Shown here piece by piece: positions 11,690 through 23,200 of a stretch of DNA of 64,000 nt. The translations under genes were made by a program, and so were the position numbers. The notes under the pieces were generated by a model that was not told the origin of the DNA, searched no databases, and worked only from the letters and a program-made list of their open reading frames with translations. The first letter of the stretch is position 1. Every line of letters begins with the position of its first letter. Source of the stretch: Mytilus trossulus (lineage: Eukaryota > Mollusca > Bivalvia > Mytilida > Mytilidae); the NCBI RefSeq assembly GCF_036588685.1, contig NW_026963313.1, positions 62,001 to 126,000 of the forward strand, given 5' to 3'.

Positions 11690-12150
11690 TTTATAATAAG
11701 ATATACTAAATCTACAAGAAATATAATAAGATATCCTAAATCTACAAGAAATATAATAACATATCCTAAATCTACCAGAAATATAATAAGATATCCTAAA
11801 TCTACAAGAAATATAATAACATATCCTAAATCTACCAGAAATATAATAAGATATCCTAAATCTACAAGAAATATAATAACATATCCTAAATCTACCAGAA
11901 ATATAATAAGATATCCTAAATCTACAAGAAATATAATAACATATCCTAAATCTACAAGAAATATAATAACATATCCTAAATCTACAAGAAATATAATAAC
12001 ATATCCTAAATCTACAAGAAATATAATAACATATCCTAAATCTACCAGAAATATAATAAGATATCCTAAATCTACAAGAAATATAATAACATATCCTAAA
12101 TCTTCCAGAAATATAATAAGATATCCTAAATCTACAAGAAATATAATAGA
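11690..12150. repeat. 30-bp minisatellite with 60-bp higher-order pattern
   Basis: About 15 copies of a 30-bp unit containing 'aaatctacaagaaatataat' run head to tail. Two variable sites alternate (acaag/accag and aagat/aacat), so much of the array repeats with a 60-bp period; the middle (about 11940-12030) has a homogenised run of one variant. Since 30 is divisible by three and the unit lacks stops in some frames, long but meaningless open frames arise on both strands. It begins 20 bp upstream of the gag start codon of the retroelement. Confidence 0.95.
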
Positions 12151-12239
12151 TATTAGCACCTATGAAAAAACCAAAGTATCTACAATAAATACAGATAATA
12201 TAAGTATCCTACAAGAAATAGCAAATTATTGTTAATAAC

Positions 12240-12540
12240 CTACAATAGAGAACAAAGTTTGATTAAATTCCTAAAATGCATAATAAATGTATATATTAAG
12301 TACCTAAAATTAATATGAAAATAGAACTAATTACCTACAATGAATACGAAATAATATTAAATACCTGAAGCTAATATAAGCAATGTTAAGTACCTTCAGT
12401 GAATACAAAAATTTGTTAAGTACCTTCAATGAATACAAAATTATATTACGTACCTTTAATGAATACAAAATTATATAAAAGTACCTTCAATGAACACAAA
12501 GTATAGATAATTTATAGCTGAAATCAATACAAATGTATTT
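12240..12540. repeat. Degenerate repeats of 'taccttcaatgaatacaaaa'
   Basis: Some five or six diverged units of about 50-60 bp follow the minisatellite, each with 'gtacct(t/a)(c/a)aatgaatac'. They may be an older decayed satellite. Confidence 0.55.
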
Positions 12541-14107
12541 GACAAACCTATATAAATCTATCTGGTAAATCTATATAAATTTATCTCGTACTCAAAATTA
12601 GTCAAAGTGAAAACGAATATCTGGTAAGTATATCCTAAAACACAATGCAATATGATATAACTATATGTGTCACCACTAATCTATGATGGATAAAGAAAAC
12701 AAAATAATATATATGCAGCACTGAAAATTTAATTAAAGATTAGTTAAAGTCCAAAGATGAAACAAAATATCAAAATCTGAAATTAAATAATAATTAATAG
12801 ATCTGAAATATATCAAAGTTAAGTATTAAATCTGGTACCAAGGAACTGTAAAAGAAGATATGTATAATGATTAAATACAAGTATCAAAATACAGAAAGAC
12901 CAAAAAAAATAAAGTCAGCTATCTAATAGTAATCTGAAATTATAAAGTACAATTATTTTTCTGAAATTACAAAACTCCATTATAGTGCAGATTATCTACC
13001 CTGATGAAAAGAAATGAATAAGTATATCAAGTATGTAAATATCTAAACATAAGTATGAATATATACAAATATGACACAAGTACTATATATTAATAAATAT
13101 GAACAAAACTAAAGTAAAGATAAGTTCATCAATAGATCGAAGTAAAGTAGATGGAATATAAAGTAAAGTTAAAGTACAAGTATAAGTATAAGCAACAGTG
13201 ACAACAAATACAACTAAGGTTGGACCACAACACAAATTTACTAAGTTTTACTGTGTAACCGAAGCCTACTGTGTAATGTTAGTTTTATATGTATGGGCTT
13301 GGGTTACTTACATCAAATTATATCCTCGGATCAAATATCAAATATGTTTTCTTGTCTCAATCTATGAGTTCACTCAAATGTATCTATATATTGCTATCTA
13401 TATCTGGTTCGCTTATAGACTATCAAGTGTATGTATGTTTTTAAATGTGTATAAAAGTGTATTAATTTACATGCACTGTAATGCACAAAGTAGGGTAGGT
13501 GTCGGGCAAGGCAAGAGAAGATTTATTCAAATATGAAAGGTCAAGGTCAATCACAGGTTCATATCAACATTCAATCATACATACGCACACGTAAACACAA
13601 ATAAAATAAATAAACCTATACCCTTATATAATAAGTACAAGTGTATATGTGACTACCCTGTATAGCAATACACTATGTCAATAAATACTAAGTACACACG
13701 TACTAAGGTAATATCAAATCAAAGTATCAAATATGAAAAAATAATCTAAATACACTTGCTCATAAATAATACCAAATCAGGACAACAGTATCTCACTATT
13801 GTTGTGTATGCGTGTTAACAAAGTGTAAGTGAATGACAAGAACAAACACAAACAGGTATGTAAGCCCTATCAATCAATAGTACACAACGTAAACAAATAA
13901 AAATGGCTAAGTACAAAACACAAAAGTCAAGTGTAAATACCAGCTGGATTTTCAAAAATTTCTAAGTTTGGACAAGCAGACCAGTTGTCAGTATCATTCA
14001 AACAAAGAAAATTTATAAACAGTACATTACTATACAAATTAAATATCAACACAAAACATGCATGACAATGGCCAATTTCAAATTTTTGATGTTTGTTTTT
14101 CTTCAAT
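12541..14107. other. AT-rich non-coding stretch
   Basis: Very AT-rich sequence with 'aagtataagt' and 'aaatatgaa' words. A 112-codon open frame at 13198-13536 has no recognisable domain or protein-like composition. No gene is claimed. Confidence 0.45.
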
Positions 14108-14270
14108 TATAAAAAAGAAGATGTGGTGTGATTGCCAATGAGACAACCAAAATGACACAGACATTAACAACTATAGGTCACCGAACGGCCTTTAACAATG
14201 AGCAAAGCCCATACCGCATAGTCAGCTATAATAGGTCCCGATAAGACAATGTAAAACAATTCAAACTATT
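14108..14270. repeat. Interspersed repeat, 'gattgccaatgagacaac' family
   Basis: It runs from 'agaagatgtggtgtgattgc' through 'ccataccgcatagtcagcta' to 'gacaatgtaaaacaattcaa'. The same order appears inverted at 50340-50130 and directly at 59725-59890. It is cut at its right end by 'tattgggcgccaaatgt'. Confidence 0.75.
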
Positions 14271-15474
14271 GGGCGCCAAATGTAATAGGGTTCTTGGACA
14301 GAATAAAAGGATTCGTCAAGTTTAAGATGTTTCATTCATACGACATGAATAAATTAACCCTGAAAGTACACAAATAACAAAACGTAAATACATAGACAGT
14401 ACTGTGTACAAAGGGATATAACTATGAATCATAAAACGGAAAGTACATGTTTAAAATACGATAAACTAGCTCTTTTTCTGTTAGAAGACAAGCAATACTA
14501 TTTAAGTGTTCAGGGGCGGATCCCGAAATTAGCAAAGGGGGAGAAATATTTAAAGATCGCCGAGAGGAGCGAGGCTAAAAAAATTGGGACCTTTTTGGGG
14601 CTAAAAAAAATAAAATAAGTGAAAAAAATGTACTTTTTAAACTTTCCTGACGTGGGACATGTATATTCTAATGTTGCTGTAAAGTGTAATAGTACGGTGA
14701 CCAGACCAAATGTTTTTTTTAGATTTAATCGTCAAACATACTATATGGCTATATTATATATCATTGGCATCGGAAAAATGAGTACTATTGAAATATCGAT
14801 GTCGTCAAAAAGAAATGTGGTAACAATTTGGCATAAAATGAGGTCAAAGATCAAATTCTGTTCTTATTTTTTTCTTCCATACTTTCAAAATTTGAAGAAA
14901 TATACAACAATTTAGTTTACATTCTAGATACAGACATTTTCTTATATCAATTATCAATGAATTATCTCGAAAATGTAAAAAAAAATTAATAAGATATCGG
15001 TTTGATTCTGGAAATTGGCGTTTTTTAAATATTTGTCAACACATATTCTGTTAAAATTGCAGTAATTACCTTGCCGGCTGACATTCAACCTCATCAATGA
15101 ATGATAAATATTATTTTCACTTGCATCCTACTATCATGAAGGCGTATTTTGCATAAGATCATTCATGAAATTCATTAAAATTAAAAAGCACTCAATACTT
15201 CGAAAATAGTTACAATTCAACATTCCAATCAAAGAGATCCACACAACAGAAATATATCCTCTGGTTAATTGTCAAGGAACATGATTTGAAATTTTTACAT
15301 AATTCTGACCCTTTACAGAATCAAAGCCCCGGACATGTAAGGTTTAGTAGTGAACAAACACATGACCCTTTCACATGCAGATTATCCTTTCAATGAAGAC
15401 AAAGGATCCTGCAAGAATTCTGCTAAAATATGCCCTTTAAAATACACAGAGTGTAAATCAATGCATCATTTTAC
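14271..15474. other. Non-coding stretch
   Basis: The left end holds a possible retroelement primer-binding-site-like word (see findings). A fragment of the 'ggggcggatcccg' MITE family lies near 14513. No exon is supported; the open frames at 14424-14618 and 14619-14915 are unremarkable. Confidence 0.4.
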
Positions 15475-17602
15475 TCTCGTCAACCGTATTCTAAAGGTGA
15501 CCGGATATGGGTTAAGCAATGTGTAATGCGGTTCCAATTTTAAATTTTTTAATTTGAAACGAACTACGTAAAACATACTGTTTCAGTGCCGTCTCGCAGG
15601 AAGGTAATCTGACTAAACTTACATCTTTACTAGTGGAAAACTTGAATAACTATTATGATGGAGTGGTTTTAAAGAGACAGTACCTTTTAAATTATCTTTC
15701 ATGACTAAACAAGGGCTTTATCATTGTCAATATAACCGAAACTCTAAAACAACTGAAATAGTCGTGCGTGTCCTTTGAAGTCTTGTAGACAGTTTGTATA
15801 CCTACTCCAAACAGAGACGAAGTTGCGTCGCATCCGGTAAGTACATGTGTAGCAGACAATAGTTTACAAATTGTTGGGGAAAGACAGACACATAGTTATT
15901 GAATGGGTGAAAATCTTCGCCCATCCTTTACACTGCTAATGTTCCACATCTGCAACCAAAACTCGCTTGTATGTGTCCTAATTTTTTTTTTTTATAGTAG
16001 AGAACACACAGAACAGTTACAATTGTATAAGAGGTCCGTATGATTGTTCTCCCACTCTTTCACATTTCCCTAAACTCCGTGTCAAAGTTTTAGGCATTGG
16101 GTATAGGCATTCTCTTGAGTGCTGAACAAGTTATTTTATCCATGAACAGTGTTGGTATAGATAACTTTGATAATTTCGGAATTAAAAAACGTTCTGACTA
16201 TGTAAAGCTCACATCGGGTGGAATCTTATGGAAGTTGTCAAAGTTTTCCAGTCAGAAATACTTCTCAGCTCTATAATCTGATACACTTTGATGAAAGCTG
16301 TAGTCTCTGTGCGGCGTTCCCTTTCGGCAGACTTTATATAGTTGTTCGTGTCGTAGTGGTCAAAAACATGTGCTGCTATGTACGCTATAGAAATTCATTC
16401 AGACATATTTTTTAAATATTAAGCTGCAAAGTCGCCACATGTTTTACCTTTCTTAGCATTAATACATTGAACCAATGCCATATCATCTCTTATGTAAGTT
16501 GTGAGTGATGGTATAAAGGAAGTTAGGGGAAGTGCACAAGAGACTTAAGATTAGAATTGCTTCACAAAATCCGACTTGCATGATTTTCTCATGGTGCCGT
16601 CATTTTGAAAAGGAGATAATGGAATAGGTGCGACAACACATGTTTTATGATAACATCATCTCTACATCTTGCCGAAATCGGTGCACGTCTTATCACAAAT
16701 TATGGATTTATGCGACCTGAAAGTATTTGCCCCGATTGATATTTAAGGTTTGTGTTTGACTTTGATATTGGACTATAAAAACTCCTTGTGATCTTAAGAA
16801 AACGTACTAGTGGCAAAATGTTTAGACATATTCAAGCCTTCCTCGACAACTGTGAGCAAAGAACCTCGAATATGTCTTGAAGCATGCATTAAAGAAGACA
16901 TATTGATAAGACATTGAGGGTGGGATTCCACACCAAAGGGATCAGTCAAGGATCCTTTAGATGGTTCACAATGGCAATAACATGTTCTTTATCTCTTGTC
17001 ATTGCTGTTGGTTTTGTTTCGTCTTGTGAATCTGCATAATTTGCAGCAATTCCATCCCTTTTAAGCAGTACACGACTAATGTATTCTATGAAATGTTTAG
17101 TAAGGGTCCATCTAACAAGCACAGACTTTTGATTTGTTATGTCTACAGTGCCACCTAATCCCCTTGAGGCTTTTATAACGGTCTTTTCTGTTGCCATGTC
17201 ATAGTACTGTTAAAATGTCCACGAATCTGTCTAGAAAGCAAAATAGCCCTCTATGAAAGGTGATCGAAGGTTCTCAGAAAATTGAAGCATATCGAGTATG
17301 TGAACTGGCACCCACCTTCGTTCGGTACGGTTGATTACAACGATATAATTTTACATTTGAAATGACGATCTCAAGGAAGAGACCAATTTCCCTCTCGTTA
17401 TGGTCTAACATTTGACAGCTGAATGTTTACTACTTCAAGAAACATATCCCAGTATGTAAATATAAGTAATACATCACATCCCAATTGGGTATATGTATCT
17501 TTAAGAGGCTGTATATGAGCTTCGAATAGCTCCGTCATATGAGCGTTATGAATTTTGTCTGGCTTGAATTGCTGAAATAGTGCTTCTGCGACAAATGAAT
17601 TT
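15475..17602 (-). pseudogene. Decayed member of the invertebrate multicopy 'LTGCD' gene family
   Basis: Reading the minus strand from 17602 down and changing frame at breaks, ordered protein-like blocks appear: EALFQQFKPDKIHNAH near 17590; the frame at 17197-16946 (GGTVDITNQKSVLVRW); after a frameshift, ESHPQCLINMSSLMHA near 16915; DDMALVQCINAKKGKTC near 16475; HVFDHYDTNNYIKSAERERR near 16330; HVLTGCDATSSLFGVG at 15846-15799; and SCETALKQYVLRS near 15610. I know such ordered blocks from large sets of uncharacterised cnidarian and mollusc proteins. Many stops and frameshifts show it is not functional. The gene's role is unknown; the LTGCD/GVG segment resembles the helix-hairpin part of FEN1-like nucleases, but that is only a hint. 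Confidence 0.7.
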
Positions 17603-19160
17603 GATATTATTGATTAATAAAGGTACAAATGTATGAAATATCATATAAATGTTAATTATTTTACATTTTGCGTTAAAAAAATTATGAAATTAAATTGGAA
17701 CCTACTCTATTAAATGCAAAGTATTCGCAGTGTTAAACTTATACAAAAACTCTTTAATAACGAATTAAGTTGGCTAAACTTTATTTGAAATCGTTAAAAT
17801 AACATAAATAAGGTGTAACAACAATGTATATAGTAACAGAAATCTATATCACGGATGTTCTTTTACAATGTTGACCTCAACACTTTTCTTAGTCAATTTT
17901 TCGTCCAAGTAAACTAACGTACTTCAAAGCCAATTTTACGAAAATTGCACCGTACGATTTTTTGACGACAAGTCAAAATGTTAATTTTAACCTTTGAACT
18001 ACCAATACTGTGATTTATAGCCGTTTAGTCCTAATGACGATTAAACTCCTCAAATAAGCGATTTTTCCTTACTCGGTCTCCGTACTATAAGGGTCCGACA
18101 TTTTTGATTTTGTATTCTTCCTATTAACTGTCTAACATAAAATGATAGTATGGGTGCAAGTGTGTACTGATATATTTGATGGGGGGCTTGTCAGTAAGAA
18201 ATTATCGTTTGTTGTATGTTAAGTCAGCATAACCTCACAGACTTCTTGTTGTAAACAATATTTACGCCGGGCTTTTCGATGAAATTTATATACCACCGAC
18301 ACGAGATAAAAAGACAAACAAATATTTGTATCCAAATGTTTAATTGATATATGTTTCACCCAACAAAATTAAGGGAAGTGAGGAATTCCAAATCAACCAA
18401 AGGCTTCGAATGAGTTTGTAATGACAGCGAATTTATGAATGACGGTCGACAAAGAGAGACATAAAGGCTCCATCCAGTAGACAGGTTGCAGTCTGGTCTT
18501 GAAAAAAGTATTCAATAAATCAGTTCGGCGAAACAGACATTCAAACGCCTGGCCCCCAAAAAACGCCCGTTCTTTATTCATCATGTTCATTTAATGCTAT
18601 AGTATTCTGTTGGAAAGTTTCGTTTCTAATAGCGAAAAAGTGGACAAGATTATTATTTTAATCCATATAAGGCCAGAATTTTTGTTTAAGGCAAAAATCA
18701 GAGCCAAATATCTCAGACTGCCTCCTCAAACAAATGGTTCGCACTTTAAATCTATCTCGAGCGTATACTTACTGGGGATCATTACACAGCTACGTTATTT
18801 TAAAATACGCTGGGGCGATTGGAAAATATAATGATTCTCCAATAGTTTGCAAATAAATATAGCCGTGTGTTATCCGTTAACTTAAAACTCGTTAACTAGA
18901 CGTCTTTTTCGATCATGTGACTGTGTACCCTACTATTTACGACACAGTTCAAGTCCACAGTTAATGTAGTTAGGGAAAAACAAAAAGAAGAGTCATGATA
19001 TTGTACCCATTAATGGGCGTATAGTAGTACCCAATTTTGTAAAACTAAACTTCTATCCGCCCGTCTGTCTAATTTTGAAGGCATAGAATTTTTAGTCAAT
19101 TAAGCTTTTTATAAATGCAATCTTTTAAGGCTAGCCATTTGTTTTAAACAATATGTTTAT
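17603..19160. other. Non-coding stretch
   Basis: No exon with splice support and no recognised repeat. Short open frames at 18393-18590 and 18610-18831 show no domain. Confidence 0.4.
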
Positions 19161-19275
19161 AAGTTGTGCGCACAATATATTTAAATTGTGAGCACACTAC
19201 TACTATATTTTTTTGTGCGCCAATATAATTAACTGGTGCGCACAATATATTATTTTGTGCGCACAATATATTTTT
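19161..19275. repeat. Repeats of 'tgtgcgcacaatatat'
   Basis: Five imperfect units of a 16-30 bp motif centred on the palindrome TGTGCGCACA follow each other, linked by AT-rich spacers. Confidence 0.75.
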
Positions 19276-19296
19276 ATTTTCTTTGCATTTCCCTGC

Positions 19297-19546
19297 ATGG
19301 TCTGTGCGTCCGTTTTTCCGTCCGTCCGTCTATCCCGCTTAAGGTTAAAGTTTTTGGTCAAGGTAGTTTTTGATGAAGATGAAGTCTAATTAAATTGAAA
19401 CTTAGTACATATGTAACATATGATATTATCTTTCTAATTTTAATGCCAAATTATAGTTAATACCCCATTTCAATGTCCATTCAATATAGAAAATGATAGT
19501 GTGGATGGGGCATCCGTGTACTTTTGACACATTCCCAATGGTCATT
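19297..19546. repeat. Second copy of the 853-1328 repeat
   Basis: It shares the CGTCCGTCCG run, 'ggtcaaggtagtttttgatg' and 'ggggcatccgtgtact' with the first copy, in the same order, but lacks one of the two internal blocks. Confidence 0.75.
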
Positions 19547-19828
19547 TGCTGAAGGATAACACATTGTCTTTATATTTTTTTGTCATTTTATTAAGGATCG
19601 CACATTGTCTTTATTTTTATTCGTCATGATGAGATAAGATGTAAGATATTTTTATTAGTTTGAAATCCAAATAACAGAATCGATACCAAGACAATACACA
19701 TGTGATTGAGGATAACACATTATTTTCATATTTATTTTTATTTGACATGAGATTGAGGAATTGAGGACAACAGATTGCCTTTATTTTAATCGTCATGTGA
19801 TTGGTTATATGTCCTAATTTTAAGACCT

Positions 19829-19952
19829 CTAGTCTGGGTCCAAAGTTTGGAAATTAAAGTAGTCCAATGATTGAAAACTTTGGTCTGTGACAGTCTGGAA
19901 CCAAAGTTTGGAAGTAAAATTAGGCCAATCATGGAAAACTTTGGTCTCAAAG
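19829..19952. repeat. Short tandem duplication
   Basis: Two adjacent units of about 65 bp share 'ccaaagtttggaa' and 'gaaaactttggtct'. The two words are near reverse complements, so each unit also folds on itself. Confidence 0.6.
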
Positions 19953-20201
19953 TGAGAAATCAACGTCACGAATAAATGTATTTCCTTCAGGTTGTTTTAA
20001 GGTATCTAACGGGGAGGTTTTATTTCGAAGGAGATTTTTGTGTAATAGATATACGATTTCAATGAGTTCCCTTTTAACAAGTATATTGTTTCTTTTTTTA
20101 TACCGAAGAAACACAATCAACAGATATTAAATTTAGTAACAAAATTTGTTTTTTTACCGGAAACCTGGTTCGGCTCCCCATTACAATATAATTCCTCGAT
20201 G

Positions 20202-20210
20202 TATATATAG
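20202..20210 (+). promoter_or_regulatory. Candidate TATA box of the cysteine-rich secreted protein gene
   Basis: TATATATAG lies 54 bases upstream of the first ATG (20264), leaving room for a transcription start near 20230-20240 and a short leader. No other core promoter element was seen. Confidence 0.45.
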
Positions 20211-20263
20211 GGTTCTTGAAAAGAAACTAGGCATTAATCTTCAGACAGCAAAGTTGATTATTC

Positions 20264-23200
20264 ATGATGATTAGGGCTGTAGTTTTCTCTTGCTTTGTTG
20301 GTATGTACACGTTTCTTAACGATCTAGCTTTGTCTGCAAAGGATTTTAAATTAATTGCTTTCATTTAAACAGAAAAATTCATTAATATTATTCATACTTC
20401 TGATTTTATTCGAGGATCCCTTTTATCATGTTGACTTTTTGATCTATCTTCTAAATGGATAAAGCAGAATCTTTATACAGCCATAAACATTATCAATTTG
20501 TTTTAGAGTTATTGTTCTTACATCTGACAAAATATATATACTGGAATTCGTAACAGCTAGTTGAAATTTTGCCCCGTGAAAACATGTCTATTTAATAGTT
20601 TGACGCTGCATATATATATAGTAGTAAGGCAAATGAATTTAAATTTTGTAGTCAATGTTTAAATGGTCTGTTTAAAAATCACATTTCGGCTTAAAGTATT
20701 GATGGTTCTTTGTCAGATCAGGCAGAATTTATCACTGGTTCGGTTGCTTTATTGCTTTATTGATTGAATTTACTAAACGTTCAGTGACAAATATTTCAAG
20801 CGTTTTCAAGATAAACAAAAATAAAGGTAAAACCTACAGTTCTTCAGAGTAAATCGACCACGTGAAAGGCGAGTTAATTGAATTCAGTTCTTCATTTTTT
20901 TTTGCTGTTGGTTTATTACTACAAAAGAAGAGCTCCGTATCAATGAGTACATATACAATACAATATCTTTGAGGTATGAAAAGAATAAACAGAAAAGCCG
21001 GAGAGTACAGTGTTATAGGCAGGCCATGGTAAGGGGAAAACAGGCCAAGAAATAAACAATAGATAATATTGGGTTGCTTATGTAGAAGCAATAGAAAATA
21101 GTCCGCGAAACACATAAAGAATAGAAAAATAATTAACAAAAATTAAGAATACATAAACGAAGGACCCCTTATACAGACTCTTATTCCTGACATTCTCAAT
21201 ATTTATGCGGTGCAATGTATACATATATCAAAGTAAGTTTTCTATTACTGTGGATTCCTTTATTTTCGTGGATACCGATTTTCGTGGTTTGAGGAAAAAC
21301 TTCATTTTCGTTGATATTGAATTTCGTGGTTTTGGCAAAGTCTGTATTCATTCCTTTAGAAAAGTTGTAATTCGTTGAACATTTAAATTTGTGGTGGCCT
21401 TTGTACCCACGAAATCCACGAAAACTAGTATCCAACGAATTTAAATGAATCCACAGTATAAATAATACTATTCGTTTGCAGCTTTTGTGTGTGCTCAGCA
21501 CACTGGCGGAGGAAATCATCACCCACCTCATCACCCCCATCCGGACAACAAACAATGCACTCACGATGCTGACTGTAGCGGATGTGTAACCAACACAACC
21601 GGATATTGTAACTTACAAGATAACTTGTGTTACTGTAAACCCGTGACTGCCAGTAAGTAGTGACCAATACAACCGGATATTGTAACTTACAAGATAACTT
21701 ATGTTACTGTAGACCCGTTACTGCCAGTAAGTAGTGACCAATACAACCGGATATTGTAACTGACAAGATAACTTGTGTTACTGTAGACCAGTTACTGCCA
21801 GTAAGTAGTGACCAATACAACCGGATATTGTAACTGACAAGATAACTTGTGTTACTGTAGACCCGTTACTGCCAGTAAGTAGTGACCAATACAACCGGAT
21901 ATTGTAACTGACAAGATAACTTATGTTACTGTAGACCAGTTACTGCCAGTAAGTAGTGACCAATACAACCGGATATTGTAACTGACAAGATAACTTATGT
22001 TACTGTAGACCCGTTACTGCCAGTAAGTAGTGACCAATACAACCGGATATTGTAACTGACAAGATAACTTGTGTTACTGTAGACCCGTTACTGCCAGCAA
22101 GTAGTGACCAATACAACCGGATATTGTAACTTACAAGATAACTTGTGTTACTGTAGACCCGTTACTGCCAGTAAGTAGTGACCAATACAACCGGATATTG
22201 TAACTTACAAGATAACTTGTGTTACTGTAGACCCGTTACTGCCAGTAAGAAGTGACCAATACAACCGGATATTGTAACTTACAAGATAACTTGTGTTACT
22301 GTAGACCAGTTACTGCCAGTAAGTAGTGACCAATACAACCGGATATTGTAACTTACAAGATAACTTATGTTACTGTAAACCCGTGACTGCCAGTAAGTAG
22401 TGACCTATACAACCGGATATTGTAACTTACAAGATAACTTGTGTTACTGTAGACCCGTTACTGCCAGTAAGTAGTGACCAATACAACCGGATATTGTAAC
22501 TTACAATATAACTTATGTTACTGTAGACCCGTTACTGCCAGTAAGTAGTGACCAATACAACCGGATATTGTAACTTACAAGATAACTTGTGTTACTGTAG
22601 ACCCGTTACTGCCAGTAAGTAGTGACCAATACAACCGGATATTGTAACTGACAAGATAACTTGTGTTACTGTTGACCCGTTACTGCCAGTAAGTAGTGAC
22701 CAATACAACCGGATATTGTAACTTACAATATAACTTATGTTACTGTAGACCCGTTACTGCCAGTAAGTAGTGACCAATACAACCGGATATTGTAACTTAC
22801 AAGATAACTTGTGTTACTGTAGACCCGTTACTGCCAGTAAGAAGTGACCAATACAACCGGATATTGTAACTTACAAGATAACTTGTGTTACTGTAGACCC
22901 GTTACTGCCAGTAAGTAGTGACCAATACAACCGGATATTGTAACTGACAAGATAACTTGTGTTACTGTAGACCCGTTACTGCCAGTAAGTAGTGACCAAT
23001 ACAACCGGATATTGTAACTTACAAGATAACTTGTGTTACTGTAGACCCGTTACTGCCAGTAAGAAGTGACCAATACAACCGGATATTGTAACTTACAAGA
23101 TAACTTGTGTTACTGTAGACCCGTTACTGCCAGTAAGTAGTGACCAATACAACCGGATATTGTAACTTACAAGATAACTTGTGTTACTGTAGACCCGTTA

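Noticed and set aside
11674..12235. Long open frames on both strands over the 30-bp repeat (161 and 184 codons)
   Set aside because: They exist only because the 30-bp unit is a multiple of three and lacks stops; mirror frames on both strands show no coding constraint.
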